Assembly (NCBI RefSeq): GCF_001263205.1 | Contig: NZ_CP012333.1 | Span: 124,001-188,000, forward strand | Length of the DNA: 64,000 nt | Source: Labilithrix luteola | GTDB taxonomy: Bacteria > Myxococcota_A > Polyangia > Polyangiales > Polyangiaceae | Direction of reading: 5' to 3' | In this document: in pieces, positions 57,014-64,000 of the stretch | Position numbering within the stretch: position 1 is the first letter of the stretch | Layout of the letters: each line of letters starts with the position of its first letter | Made by a program: the position numbers and the translations under genes | The notes under the pieces: model-generated | What the model was told of the DNA's origin: nothing | Seen by the model: only the letters and a program-made list of their open reading frames with translations | The model's database searches: none

Positions 57014-57035
57014 CGAGATACGACTCTCTCGCTTA

Positions 57036-57509
57036 TCACTCGGCCGCGGCGGCGGCCTGAGCCTGCGCGAGGAGAACGGTCTTGCCGCCCGCCTTCGCGA
57101 TCTTTTCCTGCGCGCTCTTCGAGAACGAGTGCGCAGTCACCGTGACAGCCTTCGTGAGCTCGCCACGACCGAGCACCTTGATGCGGTCGAACTTGCCCTT
57201 GATGATGCCACGAGCGCGGAGCGCGGCCTCGTCGACCTTCGCGCCGGCCTCGAACGCCTCGAGGTCGCTCACGTTCACTTCGGCCACGACGGCCTTGAAG
57301 ATGTTCGTGAAGCCACGCTTCGGGAGACGACGAGCGAGCGGGGTCTGTCCGCCTTCGAACCACGGCTTGAACGTGCCGCGGCGGGCGTACTGGCCCTTCT
57401 GACCACGGCCGGCAGTCTTGCCGAGACCGGAGCCGACACCACGGCCCTTGCGGATCTTGTCACGCGTTGCCCCTTCGGGCTTCGCGAGCTTGCTAAGTGT
57501 ATCAGCCAT
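57036..57509 (-). CDS. rplO: 50S ribosomal protein uL15
   Basis: A 157-residue protein. RKGRGVGSGLGKTAGRGQKG is the glycine-rich N-terminal extension that threads into 23S rRNA; FEGGQTPLARRLPKRGF and a terminal KAGGKTVLLAQA follow. Its start overlaps the rpmD stop by 8 bp. Confidence 0.97.
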   Translation of the reverse strand: MADTLSKLAKPEGATRDKIRKGRGVGSGLGKTAGRGQKGQYARRGTFKPWFEGGQTPLARRLPKRGFTNIFKAVVAEVNVSDLEAFEAGAKVDEAALRARGIIKGKFDRIKVLGRGELTKAVTVTAHSFSKSAQEKIAKAGGKTVLLAQAQAAAAAE

Positions 57510-57708
57510 TGTTGGCCTCTTCGACCGTCACTTCTTCGACAGTGACGAGGTGCAGGACGCGCTTGATGGCGCCGCGGAAGGACGGAGTGTTGTTGACGAC
57601 GACGACCTTGCCGATGCGGCCGAGCCCGAGACCCCTGAGGTTCAGGCGAAGACGCTCATCGATACCGATCGTGCTGCGAATCTGCTTGATGCGGAGCTTG
57701 GCCTTCAC
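57502..57708 (-). CDS. rpmD: 50S ribosomal protein uL30
   Basis: A 68-residue protein starting at GTG 57708, which overlaps the rpsE TGA (GTGA). AKLRIKQIRSTIGIDER and LGRIGKVVVVNNTPSFRGAI are typical, and a short acidic tail follows. It also overlaps the start of rplO by 8 bp, so the three genes are translationally linked. Confidence 0.93.
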   Translation of the reverse strand: MKAKLRIKQIRSTIGIDERLRLNLRGLGLGRIGKVVVVNNTPSFRGAIKRVLHLVTVEEVTVEEANNG

Positions 57709-58247
57709 GGCGTCACCTCGGCAGCCTTCTTCTTGCTCTTCTTGCTCTCGACAATCAGGTCGGCCGTTTGCTTCCGGCGCTTGTTGGCGACCATGTCGAG
57801 ATTCTTCAGCTGCTTGAGCGCGTCCACCGTCGCGTGAACGACGTTGTGCGGGTTCGCGCTGCCAATGCACTTCGTAAGGATGTCGTGGATGCCCGCGCTC
57901 TCGACGACGGCGCGAACCGCGCCGCCGGCGATGACGCCCGTTCCCTGCGATGCAGGGCGGAGGAACACTCGACCCGCGCCGAAGTGACCGTGCACTTCGT
58001 GCGGAACGGTGACGCCGTCGAGCGGCACCTTGAAGAGGTTCTTACGCGCCTGATCGTTGCCCTTACGGATGGCCTCGGGCACTTCGTTGGCCTTGCCGAG
58101 CCCAACACCCACGTGACCGCTCTCGTCGCCGACGACGACAAGGGCCGCGAACGAGAAGCGGCGACCGCCCTTCACGACCTTCGCGACGCGGTTGATGTGG
58201 ATGATGCGCTCCTTGAGCTTGTCCTCGTCGATCTGCTCGATAGCCAT
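57705..58247 (-). CDS. rpsE: 30S ribosomal protein uS5
   Basis: A 180-residue protein of the mRNA entry channel. ERIIHINRVAKVVKGGRRFSF is the double-stranded-RNA-binding-like N-domain signature; VFLRPASQGTGVIAGGAVRA is the conserved C-domain. A Lys-rich tail ends the protein. It lies 52 bp after rplR. Confidence 0.97.
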   Translation of the reverse strand: MAIEQIDEDKLKERIIHINRVAKVVKGGRRFSFAALVVVGDESGHVGVGLGKANEVPEAIRKGNDQARKNLFKVPLDGVTVPHEVHGHFGAGRVFLRPASQGTGVIAGGAVRAVVESAGIHDILTKCIGSANPHNVVHATVDALKQLKNLDMVANKRRKQTADLIVESKKSKKKAAEVTP

Positions 58248-58299
58248 CTTGAGTCTCGATTCTTGAAGTCTTGAATAACGGGGGCGCTAACGCGCGCTC

Positions 58300-58656
58300 T
58301 CAGAACTCGAGGCCGCCTTCGCGGGCGCCCTCGGCGAGCGCCTTGATGCGCCCGTGGTACATGTAGCCATTGCGGTCGAAGACGACCTTCGTGATGCCCT
58401 TGGCCTTGAGCATCTGAGCGATCTGGTTGCCGACCTTCTTGGCCGCGTCGCTCTTGGTGGCTTCTTCGGCGTAGCCCTTCACGTCCTTCGCGAGGGTCGA
58501 CGTGTGCGCGAGCGTCTTGCCCGCGACGTCGTCGATGACCTGCGCGTAGATGTGGCTCAGGCTGCGGAAGACAGTGAGACGGGGACGCTCGGACGTCCCG
58601 TTGATCTTGTTGCGGATGCGGAGCTTGCGTCGCTCGCGCCCAACGATTCGCGCCAT
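58300..58656 (-). CDS. rplR: 50S ribosomal protein uL18
   Basis: A 118-residue 5S rRNA-binding protein. RRKLRIRNKINGTSERPRLT, VFRSLSHIYAQVIDD and a DRNGYMYHGRIKALAEGAREG end are diagnostic. It is 11 bp after rplF. Confidence 0.97.
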   Translation of the reverse strand: MARIVGRERRKLRIRNKINGTSERPRLTVFRSLSHIYAQVIDDVAGKTLAHTSTLAKDVKGYAEEATKSDAAKKVGNQIAQMLKAKGITKVVFDRNGYMYHGRIKALAEGAREGGLEF

Positions 58657-58667
58657 GACGAGGCTCC

Positions 58668-59267
58668 TTACTTTCCGCCCTTAGCGGCCTTGCCGGCCTT
58701 CTCTTTGACCTTTTCGCCCTGATAGCGAACGCCCTTGCCACCGTAAGGCTCCGGCGGACGGAATCCGCGGATCTTGGCAGCGGTCTGACCCATGACTTCC
58801 TTGTCCGCGCCCGTCAGGATGATGAGCGTGCCCTTGGAGTCGCCAGGGATTTCGACCTTGATCCCCTCGGGGATCGGGAAGTTGACCGGGTGCGAGAAGC
58901 CGAGAGCGAGGTTGAGAACCTTGCCCTTCACTTCCGCGCGGTAACCGGTACCGACGAGCTGGAGCGTCCGCGTGTAGCCCGTGGCTGCACCGAGGACCAT
59001 GCCGTTGATGATGGCGCGGGCGAGGCCTTGGAACCGCGCACCATCGCGACCGCCGACGGTCGGCATGATGCTGACGTTCGCGCCGTCGACCTTCACGCTG
59101 ACATTCGGCGTGAGGTCGCGCGAGAGCTGGCCCTTGGGGCCCTTGACGTCGACCTTGCCATTCGCGACGGCGAGCGTGACACCCTTCGGGAGGGCGATCG
59201 GGCGCTTGCCGACGCGCGACTGGCGGAGGTCTTCCGGAGTATCAGCAGTAGAAGTTTGAGCGGTCAT
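58668..59267 (-). CDS. rplF: 50S ribosomal protein uL6
   Basis: A 199-residue protein near the GTPase centre. RVGKRPIALPKGVTLAVANG starts the first repeat, and GKGVRYQGEKVKEKAGKAAK is the conserved end, extended by a Lys/Ala tail. About 15 residues precede the conserved start. The ATG at 59267 was chosen; a GTG at 59276 overlaps the rpsH stop (GTGA) and would add three residues. Confidence 0.96.
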   Translation of the reverse strand: MTAQTSTADTPEDLRQSRVGKRPIALPKGVTLAVANGKVDVKGPKGQLSRDLTPNVSVKVDGANVSIMPTVGGRDGARFQGLARAIINGMVLGAATGYTRTLQLVGTGYRAEVKGKVLNLALGFSHPVNFPIPEGIKVEIPGDSKGTLIILTGADKEVMGQTAAKIRGFRPPEPYGGKGVRYQGEKVKEKAGKAAKGGK

Positions 59268-59272
59268 GGCTA

Positions 59273-59668
59273 TCACCACACTTCGCAGAGGAGCTCGCCG
59301 CCGACGCGCTGCTCGCGCGCCTGGCGATCGGTCATGACGCCACGGCTGGTCGAGAGGATCGAGATCCCCATGCCGCTACGGACGCGCGGAATGCGGTCGA
59401 AGCGGACGTAGACACGGCGGCCGGGGGCCGAGATACGGCGGACGCCGTCGATGGCGCTCGCGCGGTCACGGCCGTAGCGCATGACGAGCGTGAGGGTCTT
59501 GCGACCTTCGCCTTCGCTGACGCGCACGTCGTCGAGGAAGCCCTCGGCCTTGAGCACGGCAGCAATGTGCTGCTTGACGTGGGAGTGCGGCATCTCCGCG
59601 CGGTCGTGGCGCGCGAGCGCCGCGTTGCGGATACGCGCGAGCATATCGGAAATGGGATCGGTCATCAT
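59273..59668 (-). CDS. rpsH: 30S ribosomal protein uS8
   Basis: A 131-residue 16S rRNA-binding protein. MTDPISDMLARIRNAALARH and the C-terminal GMGISILSTSRGVMTDRQAR with GGELLCEVW are the family signature. It follows rpsN by 4 bp. uS8 represses the spc operon in E. coli by binding the rplE region; no comparable hairpin could be judged here. Confidence 0.97.
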   Translation of the reverse strand: MMTDPISDMLARIRNAALARHDRAEMPHSHVKQHIAAVLKAEGFLDDVRVSEGEGRKTLTLVMRYGRDRASAIDGVRRISAPGRRVYVRFDRIPRVRSGMGISILSTSRGVMTDRQAREQRVGGELLCEVW

Positions 59669-59672
59669 GGGA

Positions 59673-59858
59673 TCACCAGCTCGCCTTGATCACGCCGGGG
59701 ATTTCGCCGCGGAGTGCAAAGGTACGGAGGCAAAGACGGCAGAGCTCGAACTTCCGGTAGTACGCGCGTCCACGACCGCAAACCTTGCAGCGGTTACGGT
59801 GGCGAACACTGAACTTCGGAGCGCGATTGAGCTTCGCAAACTGACAGGCTCGGGCCAT
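59673..59858 (-). CDS. rpsN: 30S ribosomal protein uS14, zinc-binding type (type Z)
   Basis: A 61-residue protein with two CxxC pairs (CKVCGRGRAYYRKFELCRLC), so it is the short zinc-binding form instead of the about 100-residue zinc-free form. MARACQFAKLNRAPKFSVRH starts it. It sits between rplE (15 bp) and rpsH (4 bp) in standard order. Confidence 0.96.
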   Translation of the reverse strand: MARACQFAKLNRAPKFSVRHRNRCKVCGRGRAYYRKFELCRLCLRTFALRGEIPGVIKASW

Positions 59859-59873
59859 TGGTCTTCCTCTTCG

Positions 59874-60515
59874 TCACGCCTGCCGGAACGGCATGCCCAG
59901 GTGCTGGAGGAGCGCACGCCCCTCTTCGTCCGTCTGCGCCGTCGTCACGAAGGAGATGTTGAGTCCCTTGATGACGTCGATGCGGTCGTAGTTGATCTCG
60001 GGGAAGATGATCTGCTCCTTGAGACCGAGCGTGTAGTTCCCCTTGCCGTCGAACGCTTTGCGCGAGACGCCGCGGAAGTCACGCATGCGCGGAAGGCCGA
60101 GCGTGACGAGGCGGTCGAGGAACTCCCACATGCGGCCCTTGCGGAGGGTCACCATCGCACCGATGGGAAGGCCGGCGCGGAGCTTGAAGCTTGCGATCGC
60201 CTTCTTCGAGCGCGTGACGACGGGCTTCTGGCCGGTGATGGCGCGGAGCTCGTCGACTGCGGAGTCGATGATCTTCGGGTTCGTCACCGCGGCGCCGAGG
60301 CCCATGTTGATGACGATCTTTTCCAGGCGCGGGACCTGGTTGACGTTCGTGTAGTTGAACTGCTTGGTCAGCGCCGGAGCGGCTTCCTTCGCGTACTTCT
60401 CTGCGAAGCGCGGGGGCACTGCTTCCGTGTTCGAGACGACCTTCTGGGCGGGCGCCTTGTCGCCGGAGCCGTCGCGGCCCCGCTTCTGCTGCTTCTTGTT
60501 CTTATCGTCAGCCAT
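59874..60515 (-). CDS. rplE: 50S ribosomal protein uL5
   Basis: A 213-residue 5S rRNA-binding protein. The core is normal (VPRLEKIVINMGLGAAVTNP, then GLPRMRDFRGVSRKAFDGKG). It is about 30 residues longer than usual at the N-terminus, where a Lys/Asp-rich stretch (DDKNKKQQKRGRDG) precedes the conserved YAKE helix. It lies 17 bp after rplX. Confidence 0.96.
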   Translation of the reverse strand: MADDKNKKQQKRGRDGSGDKAPAQKVVSNTEAVPPRFAEKYAKEAAPALTKQFNYTNVNQVPRLEKIVINMGLGAAVTNPKIIDSAVDELRAITGQKPVVTRSKKAIASFKLRAGLPIGAMVTLRKGRMWEFLDRLVTLGLPRMRDFRGVSRKAFDGKGNYTLGLKEQIIFPEINYDRIDVIKGLNISFVTTAQTDEEGRALLQHLGMPFRQA

Positions 60516-60532
60516 GGCTCAGCTCCAGCGCC

Positions 60533-60874
60533 TCAGGACGCCGCTTTGCGGGGCGACGGGATTTCCTCGCCGCTCTTGACGGCGACGCGAACCTTCACGC
60601 CCTTGTCGTCGGTCTTGACGCGCACGCGCGTCCCCTTGCCCGTCTTCGGATCAGCAAGCATGACCTTGCACGCCTGGATGGGCTGCTCGCGCTCGAGAAT
60701 GCCGCCCTGCTGCATGCGGGGGTTCGGCTTCATGTGGCGCTTCACGAGGTTCACGCCCTCGACGATGACTTTGCCGTCCTCGAGGAAGAGGCGCATGACC
60801 TTGCCGGTCTTGCCCTTGTCCTTGCCCGAGATGACGACGACGGTGTCGCCCTTCTGAAGTCGCGCGACGCTCAT
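60533..60874 (-). CDS. rplX: 50S ribosomal protein uL24
   Basis: A 113-residue assembly-initiator protein with a KOW motif (KGDTVVVISGKDKGKTGKV). NPRMQQGGILEREQPI follows. The ATG at 60874 overlaps the rplN stop by one base (TGATG); a GTG one codon earlier is also possible. Confidence 0.95.
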   Translation of the reverse strand: MSVARLQKGDTVVVISGKDKGKTGKVMRLFLEDGKVIVEGVNLVKRHMKPNPRMQQGGILEREQPIQACKVMLADPKTGKGTRVRVKTDDKGVKVRVAVKSGEEIPSPRKAAS

Positions 60875-61248
60875 CACAGCACCTCCGGTGCGAGCGAGAT
60901 GATCTTCATGAACTTCTTCGCGCGGAGCTCGCGGGCCACGGGTCCGAAGATACGGGTTCCGACGGGCTCGAGCTGGGCGTTGATGAGGACGGCGCTGTTC
61001 TCGTCGAAGCGGATGTAGCTTCCGTCCGCGCGCGGTGTGTCGTCCTTGACGCGAACGACGACGGCCTTGGCCGTATCGCCCTTCTTGACCTTCGAGCCGG
61101 GACCCGAAGAGGTCTCCTTGATCGCGACGACGATCACGTCACCGAGCCTCGCGTAACGACGACGCGATCCGCCGAGCACCTTGATGCACTGGACGCGCTT
61201 GGCGCCGGAGTTATCGGCGACCTCCAGGATGGTACGCATCTGGATCAT
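60874..61248 (-). CDS. rplN: 50S ribosomal protein uL14
   Basis: A 124-residue protein of the subunit interface. MIQMRTILEVADNSGAKRVQ begins it and GTRIFGPVARELRAKKFMKI closes it, both nearly invariant. A longer in-frame extension upstream is shadow of rpsQ. The start is 8 bp after the rpsQ stop. Confidence 0.97.
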   Translation of the reverse strand: MIQMRTILEVADNSGAKRVQCIKVLGGSRRRYARLGDVIVVAIKETSSGPGSKVKKGDTAKAVVVRVKDDTPRADGSYIRFDENSAVLINAQLEPVGTRIFGPVARELRAKKFMKIISLAPEVL

Positions 61249-61255
61249 GGCAGCC

Positions 61256-61573
61256 TCATTCCTCCACGAACTTCTTGACGAGGCGCACCACGATGAAGCG
61301 CTTGTCGCGCGAGATCGGGCGGTGCTCCTGAATCTCCACTTCGTCACCAACCTTGTACTGGTTGGTCTCGTCGTGGGCCTTGTAACGGGTGCGGCTACGG
61401 ACGTACTTGCCGTAGAGCGGGTCGCGGCGCGCGTTGACGCACTCGACGACCACGGTCTTGTTCATCTTGTCTTTGATGACCTTGCCGACCATCTTGCGGC
61501 GGAAGCCGTGCGCCTCGTTCTCGGGCGAGACGGCTGCCTTGCTGGCGGGGGCCTTGGGAGCGATTTGAGTCAT
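61256..61573 (-). CDS. rpsQ: 30S ribosomal protein uS17
   Basis: A 105-residue OB-fold protein. RRKMVGKVIKDKMNKTVVV and YKVGDEVEIQEHRPISRDKR are diagnostic. About 20 Ala/Pro-rich residues precede the conserved core. It is 3 bp after rpmC. Confidence 0.96.
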   Translation of the reverse strand: MTQIAPKAPASKAAVSPENEAHGFRRKMVGKVIKDKMNKTVVVECVNARRDPLYGKYVRSRTRYKAHDETNQYKVGDEVEIQEHRPISRDKRFIVVRLVKKFVEE

Positions 61574-61575
61574 GG

Positions 61576-61791
61576 CTACTTGGCCTCACCCTTGACAGCC
61601 GCGTTGAGCTCCTGCTGACGAAGCAGGGTCTTCACGCGCGCGAGGTCGCGACGGGTCTTGTTGATGGTGCTCGTGTCGTCGAGCCGGTTCGTGAAGTTCT
61701 TGAAGCGCGCGGTGAAGACGTCCTTGGCGAGGCTCTTCTCGAGCTCCTTGAGGTCTTCCGTGCTGCGCTCGCGCAGGTCCTTGGCCTTCAT
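61576..61791 (-). CDS. rpmC: 50S ribosomal protein uL29
   Basis: A 71-residue two-helix protein at the exit tunnel, where SRP and trigger factor dock. KAKDLRERSTEDLKELEKSL, and INKTRRDLARVKTLLRQQEL are typical. The ATG at 61791 overlaps the rplP stop (ATGA). Confidence 0.95.
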   Translation of the reverse strand: MKAKDLRERSTEDLKELEKSLAKDVFTARFKNFTNRLDDTSTINKTRRDLARVKTLLRQQELNAAVKGEAK

Positions 61792-62246
61792 GACGACGCC
61801 TTTCCAGTCGTGGACGCGAGGCCCGCGACGACCCCGGCCACACCGCGGACGAGGAACTTGTAACCGACGGGGATCTTGTGACCGGCAAGACGGAACGCCT
61901 CGCGCGCGGTCTTCTCGTCGACGCCCGAGATCTCGTACATGACGCGACCCGGGAGGATGTCGGCGGCCCATTCCTCGACGCCGCCCTTACCTCCACCCAT
62001 TCGAACTTCGAGGGGCTTCTTGGTGACCGGACGGTGCGGGAAGATACGGATCCAGAGCTTGCCCTGGCGCTTCACGTGGCGGGTGATCGCCATACGGGCA
62101 GCTTCGATCTGGCGCGCCGTGAGACGGCCCGGCTCGACGGCCTGCATCGCGAAATCGCCGAAGGACACGTCGGAACCGCGGGATGCGATACCGCGGTTGT
62201 TGCCCTTCTGCATCTTGCGGAACTTGGTTCGTTTGGGGACGAGCAT
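61788..62246 (-). CDS. rplP: 50S ribosomal protein uL16
   Basis: A 152-residue protein near the A-site. MLVPKRTKFRKMQKGNNRGI and RIFPHRPVTKKPLEVRMGGG are conserved. The tail beyond KIPVGYKFLVRG is Ala/Gly-rich and about 12 residues longer than in E. coli. It lies 36 bp after rpsC. Confidence 0.96.
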   Translation of the reverse strand: MLVPKRTKFRKMQKGNNRGIASRGSDVSFGDFAMQAVEPGRLTARQIEAARMAITRHVKRQGKLWIRIFPHRPVTKKPLEVRMGGGKGGVEEWAADILPGRVMYEISGVDEKTAREAFRLAGHKIPVGYKFLVRGVAGVVAGLASTTGKASS

Positions 62247-62282
62247 GACTTCCTCGAAAAGTCTCTAAGAGTAGGCCGCGGC

Positions 62283-62981
62283 TCAGCCCGCGATCGTGGG
62301 ACGGCGCGTGCGGCGGGGGAGAACTTCACCCTTGAAGACCCAGCACTTGACACCGATGATGCCGTACTTGGTGCGGGCTTCCGCCTGGCCGAACTCGATG
62401 TCGGCGCGGAGGGTGTGGAGGGGGACGCGACCTTCGCGGTACGTCTCGACGCGGCTCATTTCGCTGCCACCGAGGCGGCCCGAGCAGCGGATACGGATGC
62501 CCTTGGCGCCGAACTTCATCGCCGTCGAGAGCGCCTTCTTCATGGCGCGACGGAAGGCAACGCGGCGCTCGAGCTGCATCGCAACGTTCTCGGCGACGAG
62601 CTGAGCCGACGTCTCCGCCTTGCGGATCTCCTGGACGTCGATGAAGACCTCGTTGTCCGTGAACGACTGAACGCCCACGAACTTGGTCTCACCCTTGGCA
62701 GCCGTCTTGAGGTTGCCGATCTTGAGGGTCTCGATGCCCTTGCCGCCCTTGCCGATGACCATGCCCGGGCGAGCGGTGAAGACGATGACCTTCGCCTTGT
62801 TGGCGGCGCGCTCGACCTCGATGGACGCGATGTTCGCGTTCATGAGGAATTCTTTGACAGCGCGCTTGATGCGCATGTCTTCGTGGAGCCACTTCGCGTA
62901 GTTCTTGTCCTCGAACCACTTCGAGTTCCACGTCTTGATGACGCCGAGGCGGAAGCCTACCGGATGAACTTTCTGACCCAT
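62283..62981 (-). CDS. rpsC: 30S ribosomal protein uS3
   Basis: A 232-residue protein of the mRNA entry site. MGQKVHPVGFRLGVIKTWNS, the KH-domain GMVIGKGGKGIETLK and GRLGGSEMSRVETYREGRVP are all present. It is 9 bp after rplV. Confidence 0.97.
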   Translation of the reverse strand: MGQKVHPVGFRLGVIKTWNSKWFEDKNYAKWLHEDMRIKRAVKEFLMNANIASIEVERAANKAKVIVFTARPGMVIGKGGKGIETLKIGNLKTAAKGETKFVGVQSFTDNEVFIDVQEIRKAETSAQLVAENVAMQLERRVAFRRAMKKALSTAMKFGAKGIRIRCSGRLGGSEMSRVETYREGRVPLHTLRADIEFGQAEARTKYGIIGVKCWVFKGEVLPRRTRRPTIAG

Positions 62982-62990
62982 GTGTCTGCC

Positions 62991-63335
62991 TTACTCGCGC
63001 GTGCCGAGGTGGATCGTGATGTGGCTCATGCCCTTCTGGATGCGCGTCGCGCGACCCATCGCGCGGGGGCGCCAGCGGCGCATGTGCTTGTTGGGCGCCT
63101 TGTCGACGAAGGCGGTTTCGACGAACAGTGCGTCGAGATCGACGCCCGGGCTGGTGGTGCGCGCGTTCGCAACCGCGCTCTCGATGAGCTTCTTGAGGAC
63201 CGGAGCGCCGGCCTTCTGCGTGAACTCGAGGAGCTGCAGGGCCTCGCCAGCCTGACGACCGCGAACGAGGTTGACAACGACACGAGCCTTACGCGGGCTC
63301 AGCCGCGCGAAGCGGGCAATCGCCTTCGACACCAT
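62991..63335 (-). CDS. rplV: 50S ribosomal protein uL22
   Basis: A 114-residue protein lining the exit tunnel. KAIARFARLSPRKARVVVNL and the terminal PRAMGRATRIQKGMSHITIH are diagnostic. The ATG at 63335 matches the family N-terminus and has GGAAGG 12 bp upstream; the frame is open for 36 further residues, so a longer form cannot be excluded. rplV normally follows rpsS, but here it is the first gene of the cluster and must have its own promoter. Confidence 0.93.
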   Translation of the reverse strand: MVSKAIARFARLSPRKARVVVNLVRGRQAGEALQLLEFTQKAGAPVLKKLIESAVANARTTSPGVDLDALFVETAFVDKAPNKHMRRWRPRAMGRATRIQKGMSHITIHLGTRE

Positions 63336-63628
63336 GGGAACTGGGACCTTCCGCGCGCTCTGCTTGGCGCGATAAGTGACTCTTCGGCTGTTTCGAGACT
63401 CCGTCGTACCGCCGGGGGCTGCCGGTTCGAAGAATCGAAGCACCGGGAGCCACGCCGGGGGCCGTTACGGCCGTCTAGAGACACTACGTGACGTACTACT
63501 TCGAAACTGCTGTCCTCTTCATCGAAGAAGAAGACCGCGTCCTACGAAACCCTCTCTTTGGGAGGGGGCCCCGCGGGAGCGCGTACTTTACGCAGAGCCG
63601 ACTACTTGGCAAGCAGATTCTGCGACAA
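63336..63628. promoter_or_regulatory. Leader and promoter region of the ribosomal cluster
   Basis: A 293-bp gap between rplV and the hydrolase upstream on the same strand. No gene is visible. Short inverted repeats occur: GGCCGT/ACGGCC near 63464 and CCCTC/GAGGG near 63553, the latter followed on the minus strand by TTTCG and possibly a weak terminator of the hydrolase gene. The ribosomal promoter must lie here but I cannot place it. Confidence 0.4.
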
Positions 63629-64000
63629 CTAGCGAGAAAGCGACTGGAGGAAGTCGTAGACCACCGCGTTGAAGTGGTCCGGAACCTCCAGATTGACCAT
63701 GTGACCTGCGCCTTGGACGATTTCGCGGCGCGCGCGAGGCAGAGATTTGGCGTACGCCTCGGCCATCTGGAGAAAGCTCGGCAGATCGCCTTCGCCCGAC
63801 ATGATGAGCGCGGGCGTCTGCAGCTCCTTGAGCCGCGGCGCAGGATCGGCGTCCAACCAAGAGGAGGTAACGCGCCCTGTCCAATGAGCTCCGCCGTAGT
63901 CGAGGACGATCTGGCGAACCTCTTCGAACAGGTCCTCGTCGTGACGGAGGCCCAGGTAGAGCGGGTCGTCGAGCCAGACTTCGGCGGCCGTCGTGATGTC
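63629..64000 (-). CDS. Alpha/beta hydrolase, C-terminal part (continues beyond the window)
   Basis: The last 123 residues of a hydrolase, open to the window edge. Two family blocks are visible: LQTPALIMSGEGD with the catalytic Asp region and VQGAGHMVNLEVPDHF with the catalytic His. The nucleophile elbow lies outside the window. It occupies the place where rpsS would be expected and shares the strand of the ribosomal genes. Substrate cannot be predicted. Confidence 0.8.
   Translation of the reverse strand, partial: DITTAAEVWLDDPLYLGLRHDEDLFEEVRQIVLDYGGAHWTGRVTSSWLDADPAPRLKELQTPALIMSGEGDLPSFLQMAEAYAKSLPRARREIVQGAGHMVNLEVPDHFNAVVYDFLQSLSR

Overview
The window is GC-rich DNA (third codon positions are nearly all G or C) from a large bacterial chromosome. 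I infer a member of the Myxococcota, probably Polyangiales. The grounds are MglA-type GTPases with Roadblock proteins, two sigma-54 activators (one with an FHA domain), giant TPR proteins, many lipoproteins with Ser/Thr/Pro-rich linkers, a mevalonate-type HMG-CoA synthase, and loosely packed accessory genes around a rearranged ribosomal cluster. I see no tRNA, rRNA, insertion sequence, prophage or CRISPR array.

Layout. 1-741: end of a molybdate-type ABC transporter. 780-6011 (-): a DUF2760 protein and two divergent Hsp70s in one tight operon. 6104-14169 (+): acylphosphatase, HEAT/TPR protein, a 1297-residue TPR protein with a C39-like peptidase domain, HMG-CoA synthase and a 2-hydroxyacid dehydrogenase. 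14176-18055 (-): secreted esterases and a DUF4331 domain split over two overlapping genes. 18253-19491: GT87-type membrane protein. 19479-27180: a signalling locus with an MglA-like GTPase fused to an unknown C-terminal region, a homologous pseudo-GTPase with a coiled-coil tail, two Roadblock proteins, a helical protein, a DUF4388 protein and a sigma-54 activator. Its two divergent gene sets start at back-to-back sigma-54-type promoters that I could read in the 275-bp gap. I consider this the best candidate for an undescribed system.

27200-44274 is accessory: ATPase-LuxR regulator, glutathione transferase, a six-copy stem-loop repeat array, GMC oxidoreductase with a small membrane partner, SDR, lipase, cyclopropane fatty acid synthase, a MalQ (GH77) remnant, FHA/sigma-54 activator, SUMF1-like protein, an in-frame chimera of an RND adaptor N-terminus and the last two thirds of an RND pump, a DHA2 transporter and a CheR methyltransferase.

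44308-63335 (-) is the S10/spc/alpha ribosomal cluster, broken in two ways. It begins at rplV, with rpsS and everything upstream absent and an alpha/beta hydrolase in their place. A 7.1-kb block of accessory genes (VWA lipoprotein, outer-membrane-like protein, pectin-acetylesterase-like protein, NADAR protein, beta-propeller protein) lies between rpsK and rpsD. A strong intrinsic terminator follows rpsK, so rpsD-rpoA-rplQ should have its own promoter. Within the cluster many genes overlap by 1-8 bp, pointing to translational coupling.

Start sites were chosen by ribosome-binding sites, overlaps with the upstream stop, signal peptides and family length. Family assignments come from motifs read by eye, not from database searches.
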